In this document: one piece after another, positions 26,379 to 35,699 of the stretch | Layout of the letters: each line of letters opens with the position of its first letter | How positions within the stretch are numbered: position 1 is the first letter of the stretch | From: Lachnoclostridium sp. UBA5725 | GTDB taxonomy: Bacteria > Bacillota > Clostridia > Lachnospirales > Lachnospiraceae | Length of the DNA stretch: 64,000 nt | Direction of reading: 5' to 3' | Assembly: GCA_002419585.1 (NCBI GenBank) | Contig: DIGJ01000002.1 | Location: 371,858 to 435,857 of the forward strand | Notes under the pieces: model-generated | What the model was told of the DNA's origin: nothing | Seen by the model: only the letters and a program-made list of their open reading frames with translations | Databases searched by the model: none | Position numbers and translations under genes: made by a program

Positions 26379-27220
26379 GCTTTTGCTCCTTTCGTATGAT
26401 ATAACATGATATCTTCAATAGTTGCCTTATCGAGTTGCTGATTGCCGTTATATTTTGCTAAATTAACCAAAGCCTCTATACCGAAGGAATTTTCTCGTGT
26501 TCCAATAATGCAGGAAGGAGCGAGCGATGAAATTTCAGCCCTGGAAGCTTTTAACACACCATATTTTTGAAGCAGTGCATCTTTTTCTTCAAAGAAGAGG
26601 AGCTTCCCTTTATGGATAAAGGCAATGTAATCACAGATTTTTTCAAGATCACTTAAAATGTGTGAGGAAATAAAAATGGTGTGATCTTCTTCCTGGATAA
26701 ACTCTAAAAAGATATCTAAAAGTTCATCTCGTACAATTGGGTCTAGGCCACTGGTCGCTTCATCCAAAACTAGTAGTTTTGATTCATGGGAGAGTGCAAC
26801 ACTAAGGGATAGCTTCATTTTCATTCCGCGTGAAAAATCTTTAACCGGTTTTTTCGCTGGAAGAGATAGCTTCGTACATAATTCGGAGAACTTTTTTGTG
26901 TTCCATGTTTTATAAACATGGGAAAGAACACTTTCTATTTCTTTGATGTTCATCGTTTCTGGATAACCAGCTTCTTCCAATACCACACCAATGTGTTCTT
27001 TGATTTCTTTGGAATCTGTTTTATTGGATTTGCCAAATACATTAATCTCACCTTGATCCGCTTTTACCAGGTCAAATATTAATTTCATTGTGGTTGTTTT
27101 ACCAGCACCATTTTCTCCAATAAAGCCTACAATACAGCCACTTGGAATGGTTAAGTTTAAATTGTCTAATGTAAAATCATCATAATGCTTTGTTACATTT
27201 TTAAATTCTAATGCGTTCAT
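26372..27220 (-). CDS. ABC transporter ATP-binding protein
   Basis: The 282-residue ATPase has Walker A GENGAGKTT (near residue 36), a Q-loop region, a signature in the form FSRGMKMKL and Walker B LLVLDEATSGLD, followed by the switch His in ISSHIL. The C-terminal 70 residues form the extension seen in drug and bacitracin-type exporters. The gene overlaps the regulator gene by 4 nt (ATGA) and the permease gene by 7 nt, forming a tightly coupled operon. It energises export through the adjacent permease. Confidence 0.93.
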   Translation of the reverse strand: MNALEFKNVTKHYDDFTLDNLNLTIPSGCIVGFIGENGAGKTTTMKLIFDLVKADQGEINVFGKSNKTDSKEIKEHIGVVLEEAGYPETMNIKEIESVLSHVYKTWNTKKFSELCTKLSLPAKKPVKDFSRGMKMKLSLSVALSHESKLLVLDEATSGLDPIVRDELLDIFLEFIQEEDHTIFISSHILSDLEKICDYIAFIHKGKLLFFEEKDALLQKYGVLKASRAEISSLAPSCIIGTRENSFGIEALVNLAKYNGNQQLDKATIEDIMLYHTKGAKAC

Positions 27221-27600
27221 ATCATATCTCCTTCATCATACATAATTTTGATCATGTCAACGATCTCTTTCATAGAGATGCCACAAAGCAGAGCTTCCGT
27301 TTGAATGGCTGCTAAGTGTTCTTCGATTCTTCGTAAATGTTCTTCTCGAATAAACTCATGGTTCATTCCAGAAACAAAACTGCCACGGCCTGTAAACGAT
27401 TGAATGAAACCGTCACGCTCTAGGTCTTCATAAGCTCGCTTTGTTGTAATGACACTGATTCGAAGCTCCTTCGCTAGTAAGCGCATGGAAGGGAGAGCAT
27501 CTCCTTCCTTTAACTGCCCGGAAAGAATCATGGTCTTGATTTGTGATATGATTTGCTCATATATAGGAACACCACTAGAATTGCTAATATTTATATTCAC
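27217..27600 (-). CDS. GntR-family regulator, YtrA subfamily
   Basis: The 127-residue protein has an N-terminal GntR winged helix (PIYEQIISQIKTMIL, then LPSMRLLAKELRISVITTKRAYEDLE) and only a short helical C-terminus. These are the features of the YtrA subfamily, whose members control adjacent ABC operons. It starts at GTG with a very strong GAGGAGGG site. The promoter immediately upstream contains a palindrome overlapping the -10 box, consistent with autorepression. The ligand is unknown. Confidence 0.9.
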   Translation of the reverse strand: MNINISNSSGVPIYEQIISQIKTMILSGQLKEGDALPSMRLLAKELRISVITTKRAYEDLERDGFIQSFTGRGSFVSGMNHEFIREEHLRRIEEHLAAIQTEALLCGISMKEIVDMIKIMYDEGDMI

Positions 27601-27626
27601 AAGTTCCCTCCTCTCTGTTTATATAA

Positions 27627-27666
27627 TGTATATGCATAATATATACAATATATATAATTTTGTCAA
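27627..27666 (-). promoter_or_regulatory. Promoter and operator of the GntR/ABC operon
   Basis: On the minus strand TTGACA (27666-27661) and TATATT (27643-27638) are spaced 17 bp. TGTATAT (27627-27633) and ATATACA (27641-27647) form an inverted repeat with a 7-bp spacer that covers the -10 box, as expected for a YtrA-type operator. Confidence 0.6.
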
Positions 27667-27709
27667 CTATTATTTTTGAAAAGATAAGGAACTTGAAAAT
27701 ATAATATTT

Positions 27710-28993
27710 TTAATCGGTTGTTACGGTCAAAGTTTGTTTCATTCCTGAGAAAACTTCCTTTGAAAGCAAAGAAATGATACAAGATATGACGGCAGCTCCG
27801 AAAAAGATAACGCTTGGAGTTTTAGCAAATACCTGGAATAAAGTTCCGTACATTGCCTGACCAAGAGGAGATGCACACATACCAATGCACATTGCACAAG
27901 AGATTACCTTTCCAATCAAGTGGGATGGTGTAAGCATCTGCAAATACGCCATCATTTGAATCGAAAATAGTGTTGCAAGTAACATCATGAAAAAGCAGCT
28001 AACGACAATGATAATATAAGCAGCCATAGCAGGAATCGGAAAGGCAAGGGAAGCTCCAATCGGTAGAAGTGTTAGTGTACAAAGAAACAAAAGAAGATAG
28101 CTATTATCTGCATTCAGTCGCTTTGAAAGAAGACCGGTAATAATTCCACCAGCAAGGCTTCCGGCAGCCAGTGCACCTTGTGAATATCCGTAGAGCTGGC
28201 TTCCTAATTCAGCATCAAAGCTTAGAGTTTGCGTGACAATGACAGGAAGACCGATGATGATGAGCGCACTTAAGAATAAATTAATGGACGCAATAATTAA
28301 AGATATTTTCCAAATCGTAGGTTGTTTGTGTTTCATAAAGGAGAAGCTTTCTTTTAAATCGCCAATAGCAATTACGAAAATGTTACTTGAGGATTCTGTC
28401 TTCTCAAATGGAATATGGATGAAAATTTCCATGATGGCAGAGAATAGAAAACAAAATATGCTAACATAGAGAATCGGAGTAAGCCCAAAGAAGGCATACA
28501 AAGCGCCACCGATTACAGGTCCAATTAATCCCGCTAGGGAACTTACAAGATTAATCATTGCATTCGCCTGAAGAAGTCCGCTTGGTGCGACGAGTACAGG
28601 AAGGCTCGCTTGTACGGCAGGCTGATAGGCCCCTTGGATTCCGTAGAGAAAGACAAGCGTAACGAGCAAAAGTCCAACGAGGTCTATTTTTCCAAGTAGT
28701 AGTGTGAAAACAAGTACCAGTGCGGCAGTCGTAAAATCGAGGATAACCATAATATTTCGCTTGTTCACACGATCAGCGATGATACCTCCAATCGGGGAAA
28801 GGATAATCATTGGTAGGAACGAACAGGCAGATATTATGCCGAACAGTGCAGCAGATTCTGTCTGGTTTAATAAGTAGAGCGGGAGTGCAAAGCGAAGGAT
28901 CTGATTACCAAATAGAGAAATAATCTGACCAATTAGGACAAGCAAAAAATCCTTACCATAAAGTTTTTCTTTGAGTTTGTTTTTTTCTTTCAT
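27710..28993 (-). CDS. MFS-family efflux transporter
   Basis: The 427-residue protein has 12 predicted spans. It has the MFS loop 2-3 motif in the form GGIIADRVNKR near residue 70, and an N-terminal half like multidrug-type H+ antiporters (MefA/tetracycline-like). It lies downstream of the TetR gene on the same strand with an 88-bp gap containing a perfect TetR-style palindrome. By context it exports a toxic compound that also releases the TetR repressor. The substrate cannot be deduced. Confidence 0.88.
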   Translation of the reverse strand: MKEKNKLKEKLYGKDFLLVLIGQIISLFGNQILRFALPLYLLNQTESAALFGIISACSFLPMIILSPIGGIIADRVNKRNIMVILDFTTAALVLVFTLLLGKIDLVGLLLVTLVFLYGIQGAYQPAVQASLPVLVAPSGLLQANAMINLVSSLAGLIGPVIGGALYAFFGLTPILYVSIFCFLFSAIMEIFIHIPFEKTESSSNIFVIAIGDLKESFSFMKHKQPTIWKISLIIASINLFLSALIIIGLPVIVTQTLSFDAELGSQLYGYSQGALAAGSLAGGIITGLLSKRLNADNSYLLLFLCTLTLLPIGASLAFPIPAMAAYIIIVVSCFFMMLLATLFSIQMMAYLQMLTPSHLIGKVISCAMCIGMCASPLGQAMYGTLFQVFAKTPSVIFFGAAVISCIISLLSKEVFSGMKQTLTVTTD

Positions 28994-29025
28994 ATTAAAA
29001 TCTCCTTTTTAATTATACATGGACA

Positions 29026-29048
29026 TATACATACCATTGGTATGTATA
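29026..29048. promoter_or_regulatory. TetR-type operator before the MFS gene
   Basis: TATACATACCA and TGGTATGTATA flank a single central T, an 11-bp perfect palindrome. A variant with the same core lies at 29745-29767 before the tetR gene itself. Confidence 0.75.
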
Positions 29049-29058
29049 ATGGTAAAAA

Positions 29059-29085
29059 TAAGCTACCCCGACATAGGGTAGTTAT
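29059..29085 (-). terminator. Short terminator-like hairpin after the TetR gene
   Basis: CTACCC (29063-29068) and GGGTAG (29076-29081) form a 6-bp stem that overlaps the tetR stop codon. A T-rich tail follows on the minus strand. Confidence 0.45.
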
Positions 29086-29732
29086 TTTATTTCTGTGAAT
29101 GTCTGAAATTGAGCGAGTCTCATAATTAAGTCTTCGCTTAAAACTTGAATGCCAAATGGATGTAACAGTTGGTTCAAAAGCTTTGCCTTTTTTACTAGTT
29201 GTTCGGTTGACATTTGGAAAATCAAAGGATTTAGCCAGACATCACTTAGAAACATAATAAGATCGGATAGTTCTTCTGGATACTCAGTTTTAATTGATCC
29301 ATCCGCAACACCTGCCTTAATGACCGGTACGATATAGTATGGAACAGTATCGGATACGACCATTTTGATATAGTAGGACAAAAAGGTTGGATTATCAAGC
29401 AGGTTTGGTGTTACAGCAAATACATCCTTTTGCTTTGGATTTTGCAGTGACACAGCAAACATTTTTTCCAAACGTTCTTTTCCCGTAAGTGACTTATCAT
29501 CACGTATAGCAACCATAATGGGGATATTTCCATTACAGATATGGGTAACAACTGCGTACAGGATTTCTTCCTTTGACTTAAAGTGATGATAAATGGCACC
29601 CTTTGTCAAACCACCTAAATGATTGATAATATCTTGCAATGAGGTCTTTTCATAGCCGTTTTCCATGAAAAGTTTGGTAGAAACATCAATAATTAATTGT
29701 CTTGTTTCTTCTGGATACTTATTTCGCGACAT
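29082..29732 (-). CDS. TetR-family repressor
   Basis: The 216-residue protein has the TetR N-terminal helix-turn-helix (TKLFMENGYEKTSLQDIINHLGGLTKGAIYHHFKSKEEIL) and a variable helical ligand domain. It is encoded just upstream of the MFS transporter, and matching palindromes precede both genes, so it most likely represses itself and the pump. Its promoter is TTGACA-17-TACTCT (29795-29767), with the operator lying immediately downstream of the -10. The inducer is unknown. Confidence 0.92.
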   Translation of the reverse strand: MSRNKYPEETRQLIIDVSTKLFMENGYEKTSLQDIINHLGGLTKGAIYHHFKSKEEILYAVVTHICNGNIPIMVAIRDDKSLTGKERLEKMFAVSLQNPKQKDVFAVTPNLLDNPTFLSYYIKMVVSDTVPYYIVPVIKAGVADGSIKTEYPEELSDLIMFLSDVWLNPLIFQMSTEQLVKKAKLLNQLLHPFGIQVLSEDLIMRLAQFQTFTEIK

Positions 29733-29744
29733 AAGTTCATCTCC

Positions 29745-29795
29745 TATACATACCGTTGGTATCTAAAGAGTAACATGAGTATTTATATTTGTCAA
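29745..29795 (-). promoter_or_regulatory. tetR promoter with autoregulatory operator
   Basis: On the minus strand TTGACA (29795-29790) and TACTCT (29772-29767) are spaced 17 bp. The operator TACATACCGTTGGTAT core lies at 29745-29767, sharing 19 of 23 positions with the site at 29026-29048. Confidence 0.65.
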
Positions 29796-29938
29796 CTGGA
29801 ATTTTATAATTCAGTTTGTCTGTCTGCAGTTTTTATTCGAATTGAGTTTGATACCTTACTGTATAATTTATGAAAGGGTTGTGATAAAATAAAAAAGGTG
29901 AACAAGCACATAGTAGTAATGATAAGGAGATTTTTAAG

Positions 29939-30382
29939 ATGAGATATGTACATACCAATATAATTGCAAAAGATAGTGCGCGTTTAATTGAATTTTATAA
30001 GAATGCGTTAGGCTGTAAAAGTATCAGCGAAACAAGAGATTTATCTGGTGAGTGGTTAGATCAAATGACTGGGATTAAAAATGCACATATTATTGGAGAA
30101 CATTTATGCTTGCCTGGATATGAGGATACCCATCCAACCCTTGAGATATTTTCTTATGATAAGGTAGTTGAGGGTGAAAAGCATCAAATCAATCAATGTG
30201 GTATTGCTCATCTGGCTTTTGAAGTAGAAGAGGTAGAAGAAGTTTTAAAAAAGGTAATTGCCGCTGGAGGGGGCCAGCATGGTGAAGTGGTGAATGCGGT
30301 ATATGAGGATGGCAGAAAAGCTAAGTTTGTTTATGCAACTGATATCGAAGGCAATATTTTGGAATTACAAAGCTGGTTTTAG
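29939..30382 (+). CDS. VOC (glyoxalase/bleomycin resistance) family protein
   Basis: The 147-residue protein has the two βαβββ modules of the vicinal-oxygen-chelate fold, starting MRYVHTNIIAKD and ending DIEGNILELQSW. Candidate metal ligands are His5 and glutamates in LEIFSYD and GNILELQ, with His near IAHLAFEV. Family members include glyoxalase I, dioxygenases and drug-binding proteins; the specific reaction cannot be assigned. ATG with GGAGA upstream. It appears monocistronic between the tetR promoter and the glycosidase gene. Confidence 0.8.
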   Translation: MRYVHTNIIAKDSARLIEFYKNALGCKSISETRDLSGEWLDQMTGIKNAHIIGEHLCLPGYEDTHPTLEIFSYDKVVEGEKHQINQCGIAHLAFEVEEVEEVLKKVIAAGGGQHGEVVNAVYEDGRKAKFVYATDIEGNILELQSWF

Positions 30383-30422
30383 AAGAAATAAGCTAGCGTG
30401 ACGGATGGAAAATGTTGCGGCA

Positions 30423-30451
30423 TTGACTTTTTTGAGGGCATATGCTATTTT
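30423..30451 (+). promoter_or_regulatory. Promoter of the glycosidase gene
   Basis: TTGACT (30423-30428) and TATTTT (30446-30451) are spaced 17 bp, with TGC before the -10. Confidence 0.5.
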
Positions 30452-30511
30452 TAGCAATACAATGGAGAATAAAAGAAGTAAGTGCAAAGATGCATGCAGA
30501 CAGGAGGAAAT

Positions 30512-31831
30512 ATGAAAAAAATTACAATGATGGCAATGATGCTAATCTTATGTATTGGCCTAGTTGCTTGCGGTAATAATAAGGAGACAATGGCATCCCC
30601 AACGAAGGAGCCAGTGAAAGAAACTACGAAGCCCACATCCGAAGATACAACGCAGGAAGAGTCAGAAGATGTGGCTGTAGCCACCGAGGCTCCCCAGGAA
30701 GAAACGGATAAAGTTGTAACGGATAAAACACAAATTGTGGGAATGGCAAACGAAATTCTAAGCAATATGACACTGGAAGAAAAAATAGGACAATTGTTTA
30801 TTGTAAACTTTGAGCAGCTGGATACTAGAAAGGGAGATACCTACGATTTTACAAAGGTAACTGCTACCATGCGTGAAGCACTCAAAAAATACAAGGTCGG
30901 CGGAGTTATCTTTTTTTCAAGAAACATGGTAACGCCTAAACAGACCACAAAGTTCATCCATAAACTTCAGGGATTTTCTAGTGTTCCAATGTTTATTTCA
31001 GTCGATGAAGAAGGTGGGGATGTTGCCCGAATTGCAAATAATGAAAAAATGAATACCACAAAGTTTCCAACTATGGAACAAGTTGGTCAGATATCAGATG
31101 AAGACTATGCATTTAATATGGGACAAACCATTGGAAAAGAAATCAAAGCACTCGGATTTAACTTAGATTTTGCGCCTGTTGCAGATGTGCGGACGAATGA
31201 ACTGAATACAGAAATTGGAAATCGTTCCTTTGGTGATGATTCCAAATTAGTTTCAAAACTGGTAAGCCAGGTAGTAATTGGACTGCAAAGCGAAAATGTT
31301 GTTGCAACTTTAAAGCACTTTCCTGGACAGGGAAGTACTACAGGAGACTCTCATAAAGGAGCCGTCGATGTGGATAGTGATATCAATGAACTTCGAAAAG
31401 TTTCCTTTGTTCCCTTTAAGTCAGGAATCAAAGCAGGAGCGGATGTGATTATGGTATCTCATCTTTCTATTTCCAATGTAACGGGAAGTACAAAACCTGC
31501 TTCCATGACGGAACTGGTGATGAAAGACATTCTTCGCACTGAGTTATCCTTTGAAGGATTGATCATAACCGATGCAATGAATATGAAATCGGTGACAAAC
31601 TACTATACACCAGGAGAGGCAGCAGTCAATGCAATCAGTGCTGGAGCAGATATGGTTTTGATGCCAGAAAATTTTATGGCAGCATACAATGCTGTTTACG
31701 ATGCAGTTTCAAATGGTAAAATAGATGAAAAAACCATTGATGAAAAGGTTCAAAGAATCCTCGAATTAAAAATAAAAAGGGGCATTATTCTCTCGGATAC
31801 AAGCCTTTCTTCGACATCTGAAGAAAACTAG
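30512..31831 (+). CDS. Lipoprotein GH3 glycosidase (NagZ-like β-N-acetylhexosaminidase)
   Basis: The 439-residue precursor has a lipoprotein signal with lipobox LVAC (Cys near residue 19) and a Thr/Glu-rich linker of about 60 residues. A GH3 catalytic domain follows with the β-N-acetylglucosaminidase signature KHFPGQGSTTGDSH, whose Asp-His acts as general acid/base in this subgroup, and the nucleophile Asp in ITDAMNMKSV. It probably trims GlcNAc from peptidoglycan or muropeptides outside the membrane. The longer frame from 30482 is rejected because AGGAGG precedes the ATG at 30512 and the signal peptide starts there. Confidence 0.92.
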   Translation: MKKITMMAMMLILCIGLVACGNNKETMASPTKEPVKETTKPTSEDTTQEESEDVAVATEAPQEETDKVVTDKTQIVGMANEILSNMTLEEKIGQLFIVNFEQLDTRKGDTYDFTKVTATMREALKKYKVGGVIFFSRNMVTPKQTTKFIHKLQGFSSVPMFISVDEEGGDVARIANNEKMNTTKFPTMEQVGQISDEDYAFNMGQTIGKEIKALGFNLDFAPVADVRTNELNTEIGNRSFGDDSKLVSKLVSQVVIGLQSENVVATLKHFPGQGSTTGDSHKGAVDVDSDINELRKVSFVPFKSGIKAGADVIMVSHLSISNVTGSTKPASMTELVMKDILRTELSFEGLIITDAMNMKSVTNYYTPGEAAVNAISAGADMVLMPENFMAAYNAVYDAVSNGKIDEKTIDEKVQRILELKIKRGIILSDTSLSSTSEEN

Positions 31832-31870
31832 GGTTATAAATCGAATAAGTAAATATAATAAGTAAAACGC

Positions 31871-31898
31871 TTGTCAAACGTAAGCGGTCGATTATAAT
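31871..31898 (+). promoter_or_regulatory. Promoter of the purC-purF-purB operon
   Basis: TTGTCA (31871-31876) is followed after 16 bp by a perfect TATAAT (31893-31898). No purine riboswitch or PurR box was recognised between it and purC. Confidence 0.55.
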
Positions 31899-31946
31899 AA
31901 AATTGTGGTTAACAACGAAACTAGTATTGATAAAGGAATGGTGTTC

Positions 31947-32660
31947 ATGTTGAAAAAATTAGAGTTACTTTACGAAGGAAAAGCAAAGAAAGTTTATGTT
32001 AGCGATGTGGAAGATGTTTTAATCGTAGATTATAAGGACGATGCAACCGCTTTTAATGGAGAAAAAAAAGGTACCATTCAAGGAAAAGGTGTTATTAATA
32101 ACCGAATGACAAACTATTTATTTCAGATGCTTGAAAAAGAAGGCGTACCTACCCATTTTGTAGAAGAACTCAGTGAACGTGAAACTGCAGTTAAAAAAGT
32201 AGAAATTGTACCATTGGAAGTTATCATAAGAAATGTAGCGGCAGGTAGTTTTTCAAAGAGACTTGGAATCGCAGAAGGAACCAAATTGCTTGCACCTACT
32301 TTAGAATTTAGTTATAAAGATGATGAACTTGGTGATCCATTGATTAATGATTACCATGCAATTGCAATTGGCGCTGCAACCCAGGAAGAAATTGACAAAA
32401 TTACGAAATTCGTATTTAAAGTAAATGAAGTATTACTAAAGTTCTTTGGGGAATGTGGAATCGATTTGATTGACTTTAAGGTAGAATTTGGACGTTACCA
32501 TGGCGATATCATTCTTGCAGATGAGATTTCTCCAGATACCTGCAGATTCTGGGACAAGAATACCCACGAAAAATTAGATAAAGACCGTTTTAGACGTGAT
32601 ATGGGCGGTGTAGAAGACGCTTATGTAGAAGTTGCTAAGAGGATTGGATTATATGAATAA
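31947..32660 (+). CDS. purC: SAICAR synthase (phosphoribosylaminoimidazole-succinocarboxamide synthase)
   Basis: The 237-residue enzyme joins CAIR and aspartate with ATP in purine synthesis. It begins LELLYEGKAKKVY and has the EVIIRNVAAGS and DEISPDTCRFW signatures. Possible earlier starts at 31905 (GTG) and 31938 are less likely: the ATG at 31947 gives the family's usual length and start and has AAAGGA upstream. It overlaps purF by 8 nt, implying coupled translation in a purC-purF-purB operon. Confidence 0.95.
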   Translation: MLKKLELLYEGKAKKVYVSDVEDVLIVDYKDDATAFNGEKKGTIQGKGVINNRMTNYLFQMLEKEGVPTHFVEELSERETAVKKVEIVPLEVIIRNVAAGSFSKRLGIAEGTKLLAPTLEFSYKDDELGDPLINDYHAIAIGAATQEEIDKITKFVFKVNEVLLKFFGECGIDLIDFKVEFGRYHGDIILADEISPDTCRFWDKNTHEKLDKDRFRRDMGGVEDAYVEVAKRIGLYE

Positions 32661-34089
32661 AGTAAGTGAATTTATTGAAGGAGAGCTACATGAAGAATGT
32701 GGAGTATTTGGTGCATATGCACTCGACCACATAGAAGACGTAGCTTCTTCTATTTATTACGGATTATTTGCGTTACAGCATCGCGGACAGGAAAGCTGTG
32801 GTATTGCAGTAAGTGATACGACTGGGCCCAAAGGTGTCGTTCGTTCAAGCAAAGGAATGGGACTTGTGAACGAAGCTTTTACGGAAGAATCACTAGAGGA
32901 ATTACTTGGAAATATAGGTGTTGGACATGTGCGTTATTCGACTGCGGGGGCAAGTTGTATTGAAAATACACAGCCTTTGGTGTTAAACTATGTAAAAGGA
33001 ACGCTTGCTCTGGCTCATAATGGCAATCTGGTAAATGCATTAGAACTTCGAGAAGAGCTTTCCTATACAGGTGCTATCTTCCAGACGACGATTGACAGCG
33101 AAGTGATTGCATATCATATAGCTAGGCAGAGATTACAAACAAAGACAGTAGAAGAAGCAGTTAAAAATGCTATGAAGAAGCTTTCTGGAGCCTATTCTCT
33201 CGTAATTATGAGCCCAAGAAAACTAATTGGTGCAAGAGACCCATTTGGATTTCGTCCGCTTTGTATTGGAAAGAGAGGGAATACTTACTTCTTGTCATCC
33301 GAAACTTGTGCACTTGATGCAGTAGATGCAGAATTTGTCCGGGACGTTGCACCTGGTGAAATTGTAACGATAGACGGTGAAGGAATTCACTCCGATCTAT
33401 CGCTTTGTCAGCCTAAGATTGCAACCTGTATTTTTGAATATATTTACTTTGCAAGACCGGATAGCTATGTGGATAAAAATAGTGTATATCATTCACGCAT
33501 TATGGCTGGAAAGATATTGGCCCAGATGCATCCAGTAGAAGCGGATATTGTTGTTGGGGTTCCGGATTCAGGTAATGTTGCAGCGATGGGATTTGCGGAG
33601 GAATCCGGTATTCCATATGGTATGGCTTTTATTAAAAACAGCTATGTTGGCAGAACCTTTATCAAACCAAAACAAACCGTAAGAGAATCGTCGGTTAAGA
33701 TAAAGCTGAATGTACTCAAAGAAGTGGTCAAAGGAAAACGAGTGGTAATGATTGATGACTCCATTGTGCGTGGAACAACAAGTGAACGCATTGTAAGAAT
33801 GCTCAAACAAGCAGGAGCAACGCAGGTTCATGTAAGGATTAGTTCACCACCATTTTTATATCCTTGCTTTTTTGGAACGGATGTACCATCTTGCGATCAG
33901 CTGATAGCCCACAACAATACCGTCGAGGAAATCTGCCAAAAACTTGGTGCAGATTCTCTTGGTTATCTGGATGGGGAACGTTTGAATGAATTGATCGGTG
34001 GAGATAGAGGATATTGCGATGCTTGTTTTTCTGGAAATTATCCGATCGAACCGCCAAAAACAGATATACGCGGAGAATATGATCATTAA
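32653..34089 (+). CDS. purF: Amidophosphoribosyltransferase
   Basis: The 478-residue enzyme catalyses the first committed step of purine synthesis, glutamine plus PRPP to phosphoribosylamine. A 15-residue propeptide (MNKVSEFIEGELHEE) precedes the catalytic Cys16 of CGVFGAY, which is exposed by self-cleavage. The PRPP loop is VVMIDDSIVRGTTS. Cysteines in ATCIFEY, YPCFFGT and YCDAC match the [4Fe-4S] ligands of the Bacillus-type enzyme, so it is probably oxygen-sensitive. The ATG at 32653 is preferred over an upstream frame because it lies right at the propeptide start and overlaps the purC stop. Confidence 0.96.
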   Translation: MNKVSEFIEGELHEECGVFGAYALDHIEDVASSIYYGLFALQHRGQESCGIAVSDTTGPKGVVRSSKGMGLVNEAFTEESLEELLGNIGVGHVRYSTAGASCIENTQPLVLNYVKGTLALAHNGNLVNALELREELSYTGAIFQTTIDSEVIAYHIARQRLQTKTVEEAVKNAMKKLSGAYSLVIMSPRKLIGARDPFGFRPLCIGKRGNTYFLSSETCALDAVDAEFVRDVAPGEIVTIDGEGIHSDLSLCQPKIATCIFEYIYFARPDSYVDKNSVYHSRIMAGKILAQMHPVEADIVVGVPDSGNVAAMGFAEESGIPYGMAFIKNSYVGRTFIKPKQTVRESSVKIKLNVLKEVVKGKRVVMIDDSIVRGTTSERIVRMLKQAGATQVHVRISSPPFLYPCFFGTDVPSCDQLIAHNNTVEEICQKLGADSLGYLDGERLNELIGGDRGYCDACFSGNYPIEPPKTDIRGEYDH

Positions 34090-34122
34090 ATTAAAATAAT
34101 TAGAACAATTAGGAGGACCCAA

Positions 34123-35556
34123 ATGAATACAGATCGATATATAAGTCCGCTCTCGGAGCGATATGCAAGTAAGGAGATGCAGTATATTTTTTCTCAGGAT
34201 ATGAAATTTAGTACTTGGAGAAAACTCTGGATTGCGTTAGCCGAAACCGAGAAAGAACTAGGGTTAAATATCACACAGGAACAGATTGATGAACTGAAAG
34301 CATTTGCGGAGGATATCAATTATGATGTGGCAATCGAACGTGAAAAACTAGTCCGTCATGATGTCATGAGTCATGTGTATGCTTATGGCGTGCAGTGTCC
34401 AAAAGCAAAGGGAATTATTCATCTTGGTGCAACTTCTTGTTATGTGGGTGATAATACCGATATCATTGTTATGAAGGAAGCCCTTTTATTAGTTCGGAGA
34501 AAATTAATCAATGTAATAGCAGAACTTTCTGAATTCGCGGAGAAATATAAGAGTCTTCCAACGCTTGCATTTACTCATTTTCAACCGGCACAGCCAACTA
34601 CCGTCGGAAAGAGAGCAACGCTTTGGATGCAGGAATTTTTAATGGATTTCGAAGATCTTGAATATGTTTTGGAAACCCTTAAGCTTTTAGGTTCAAAAGG
34701 GACTACTGGTACACAGGCATCCTTTCTGGAACTATTTAATGGTGATCATGAGACCATTGATAAAATCGACCCAATGATTGCAAAGAAGATGGGATTTGAT
34801 GCCTGCTATGCAGTCGCAGGACAAACTTATTCCAGAAAAGTAGATACCAGAGTTTGCAATATTCTTGCTGGAATTGCTGCAAGTGCACACAAGATGTCAA
34901 ATGATATTCGCTTATTACAGCACTTAAAAGAAATAGAAGAGCCATTTGAAAAGAACCAGATTGGGTCCTCAGCGATGGCTTACAAGCGCAATCCAATGCG
35001 AAGTGAACGTATTGCATCGCTTTCACGTTATGTTATGATCGATGCGCTAAATCCGGCAATTACATCGGCTACACAGTGGTTTGAGCGTACACTGGACGAC
35101 TCTGCAAATAAGAGGATTTCGATTGCAGAAGGATTTTTGGCAACGGATGGTATCTTAGATCTTTGTCTTAATGTAGTAGATGGTCTTGTTGTATATGAAA
35201 AAGTAATTGAAAAACACATGATGAGCGAACTTCCATTTATGGCAACTGAAAATATCATGATGGATGCTGTTAAGCTTGGTGGAGATCGTCAGGAACTCCA
35301 TGAGAATATAAGAAGTCTTTCTATGGAAGCAGGTAAAAATGTGAAAGTAGAAGGAAAAGAAAATAATTTATTAGAGCTGATTGCTCAGGATGAGGCCTTT
35401 AATATGACGTTGGACGATTTACAAAAGTCGATGGATCCTTCGTTATACATTGGACGCTCAAAAGAACAGGTTGAGGCATTTTTAAAGCAGGTAATTAGTC
35501 CTATTCTTGAAAAAAATGCATCGATTTTAGGTGTTAAAACTGAAATTAATGTGTAA
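34123..35556 (+). CDS. purB: Adenylosuccinate lyase
   Basis: The 477-residue fumarase/aspartase-superfamily enzyme cleaves SAICAR and adenylosuccinate, releasing fumarate. It shows the signature GSSAMAYKRNPMRSE with the mobile catalytic serine loop, THFQPAQPTTVGKR, and the HLGATSCYVGDN region. Length is as in the mammalian-like branch common in clostridia. It ends the pur operon, 33 nt after purF, and is followed by a strong terminator. The substrate-producing partner purA lies 1.8 kb downstream in its own unit. Confidence 0.96.
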   Translation: MNTDRYISPLSERYASKEMQYIFSQDMKFSTWRKLWIALAETEKELGLNITQEQIDELKAFAEDINYDVAIEREKLVRHDVMSHVYAYGVQCPKAKGIIHLGATSCYVGDNTDIIVMKEALLLVRRKLINVIAELSEFAEKYKSLPTLAFTHFQPAQPTTVGKRATLWMQEFLMDFEDLEYVLETLKLLGSKGTTGTQASFLELFNGDHETIDKIDPMIAKKMGFDACYAVAGQTYSRKVDTRVCNILAGIAASAHKMSNDIRLLQHLKEIEEPFEKNQIGSSAMAYKRNPMRSERIASLSRYVMIDALNPAITSATQWFERTLDDSANKRISIAEGFLATDGILDLCLNVVDGLVVYEKVIEKHMMSELPFMATENIMMDAVKLGGDRQELHENIRSLSMEAGKNVKVEGKENNLLELIAQDEAFNMTLDDLQKSMDPSLYIGRSKEQVEAFLKQVISPILEKNASILGVKTEINV

Positions 35557-35589
35557 TATCTGAAAACAATAAATCATTTATTAAAAATA

Positions 35590-35640
35590 AAGCATAAGTG
35601 TTAAAAGTTGCGAAAACGCGAACACTTATGCTTGTTTTGC
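35590..35640 (+). terminator. Terminator of the purCFB operon
   Basis: AAGCATAAGTGTT (35590-35602) pairs perfectly with AACACTTATGCTT (35621-35633), with a small GCG/CGC stem in the loop and GTTTTGC after it. Confidence 0.8.
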
Positions 35641-35660
35641 ATTCTTACAAATGATATAAT
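35632..35660 (+). promoter_or_regulatory. Promoter of the GGDEF-EAL gene
   Basis: TTGTTT (35632-35637) and TATAAT (35655-35660) are spaced 17 bp, with TGA before the -10. It begins within the tail of the purB terminator. Confidence 0.55.
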
Positions 35661-35699
35661 AGTTTATTATATCAACTGTATATGTATGGGGAGAAATAT

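Noticed and set aside
31832..31946. Purine riboswitch or PurR box before purC
   Set aside because: Only a promoter is recognisable; no conserved aptamer junction or PurBox pair was seen.
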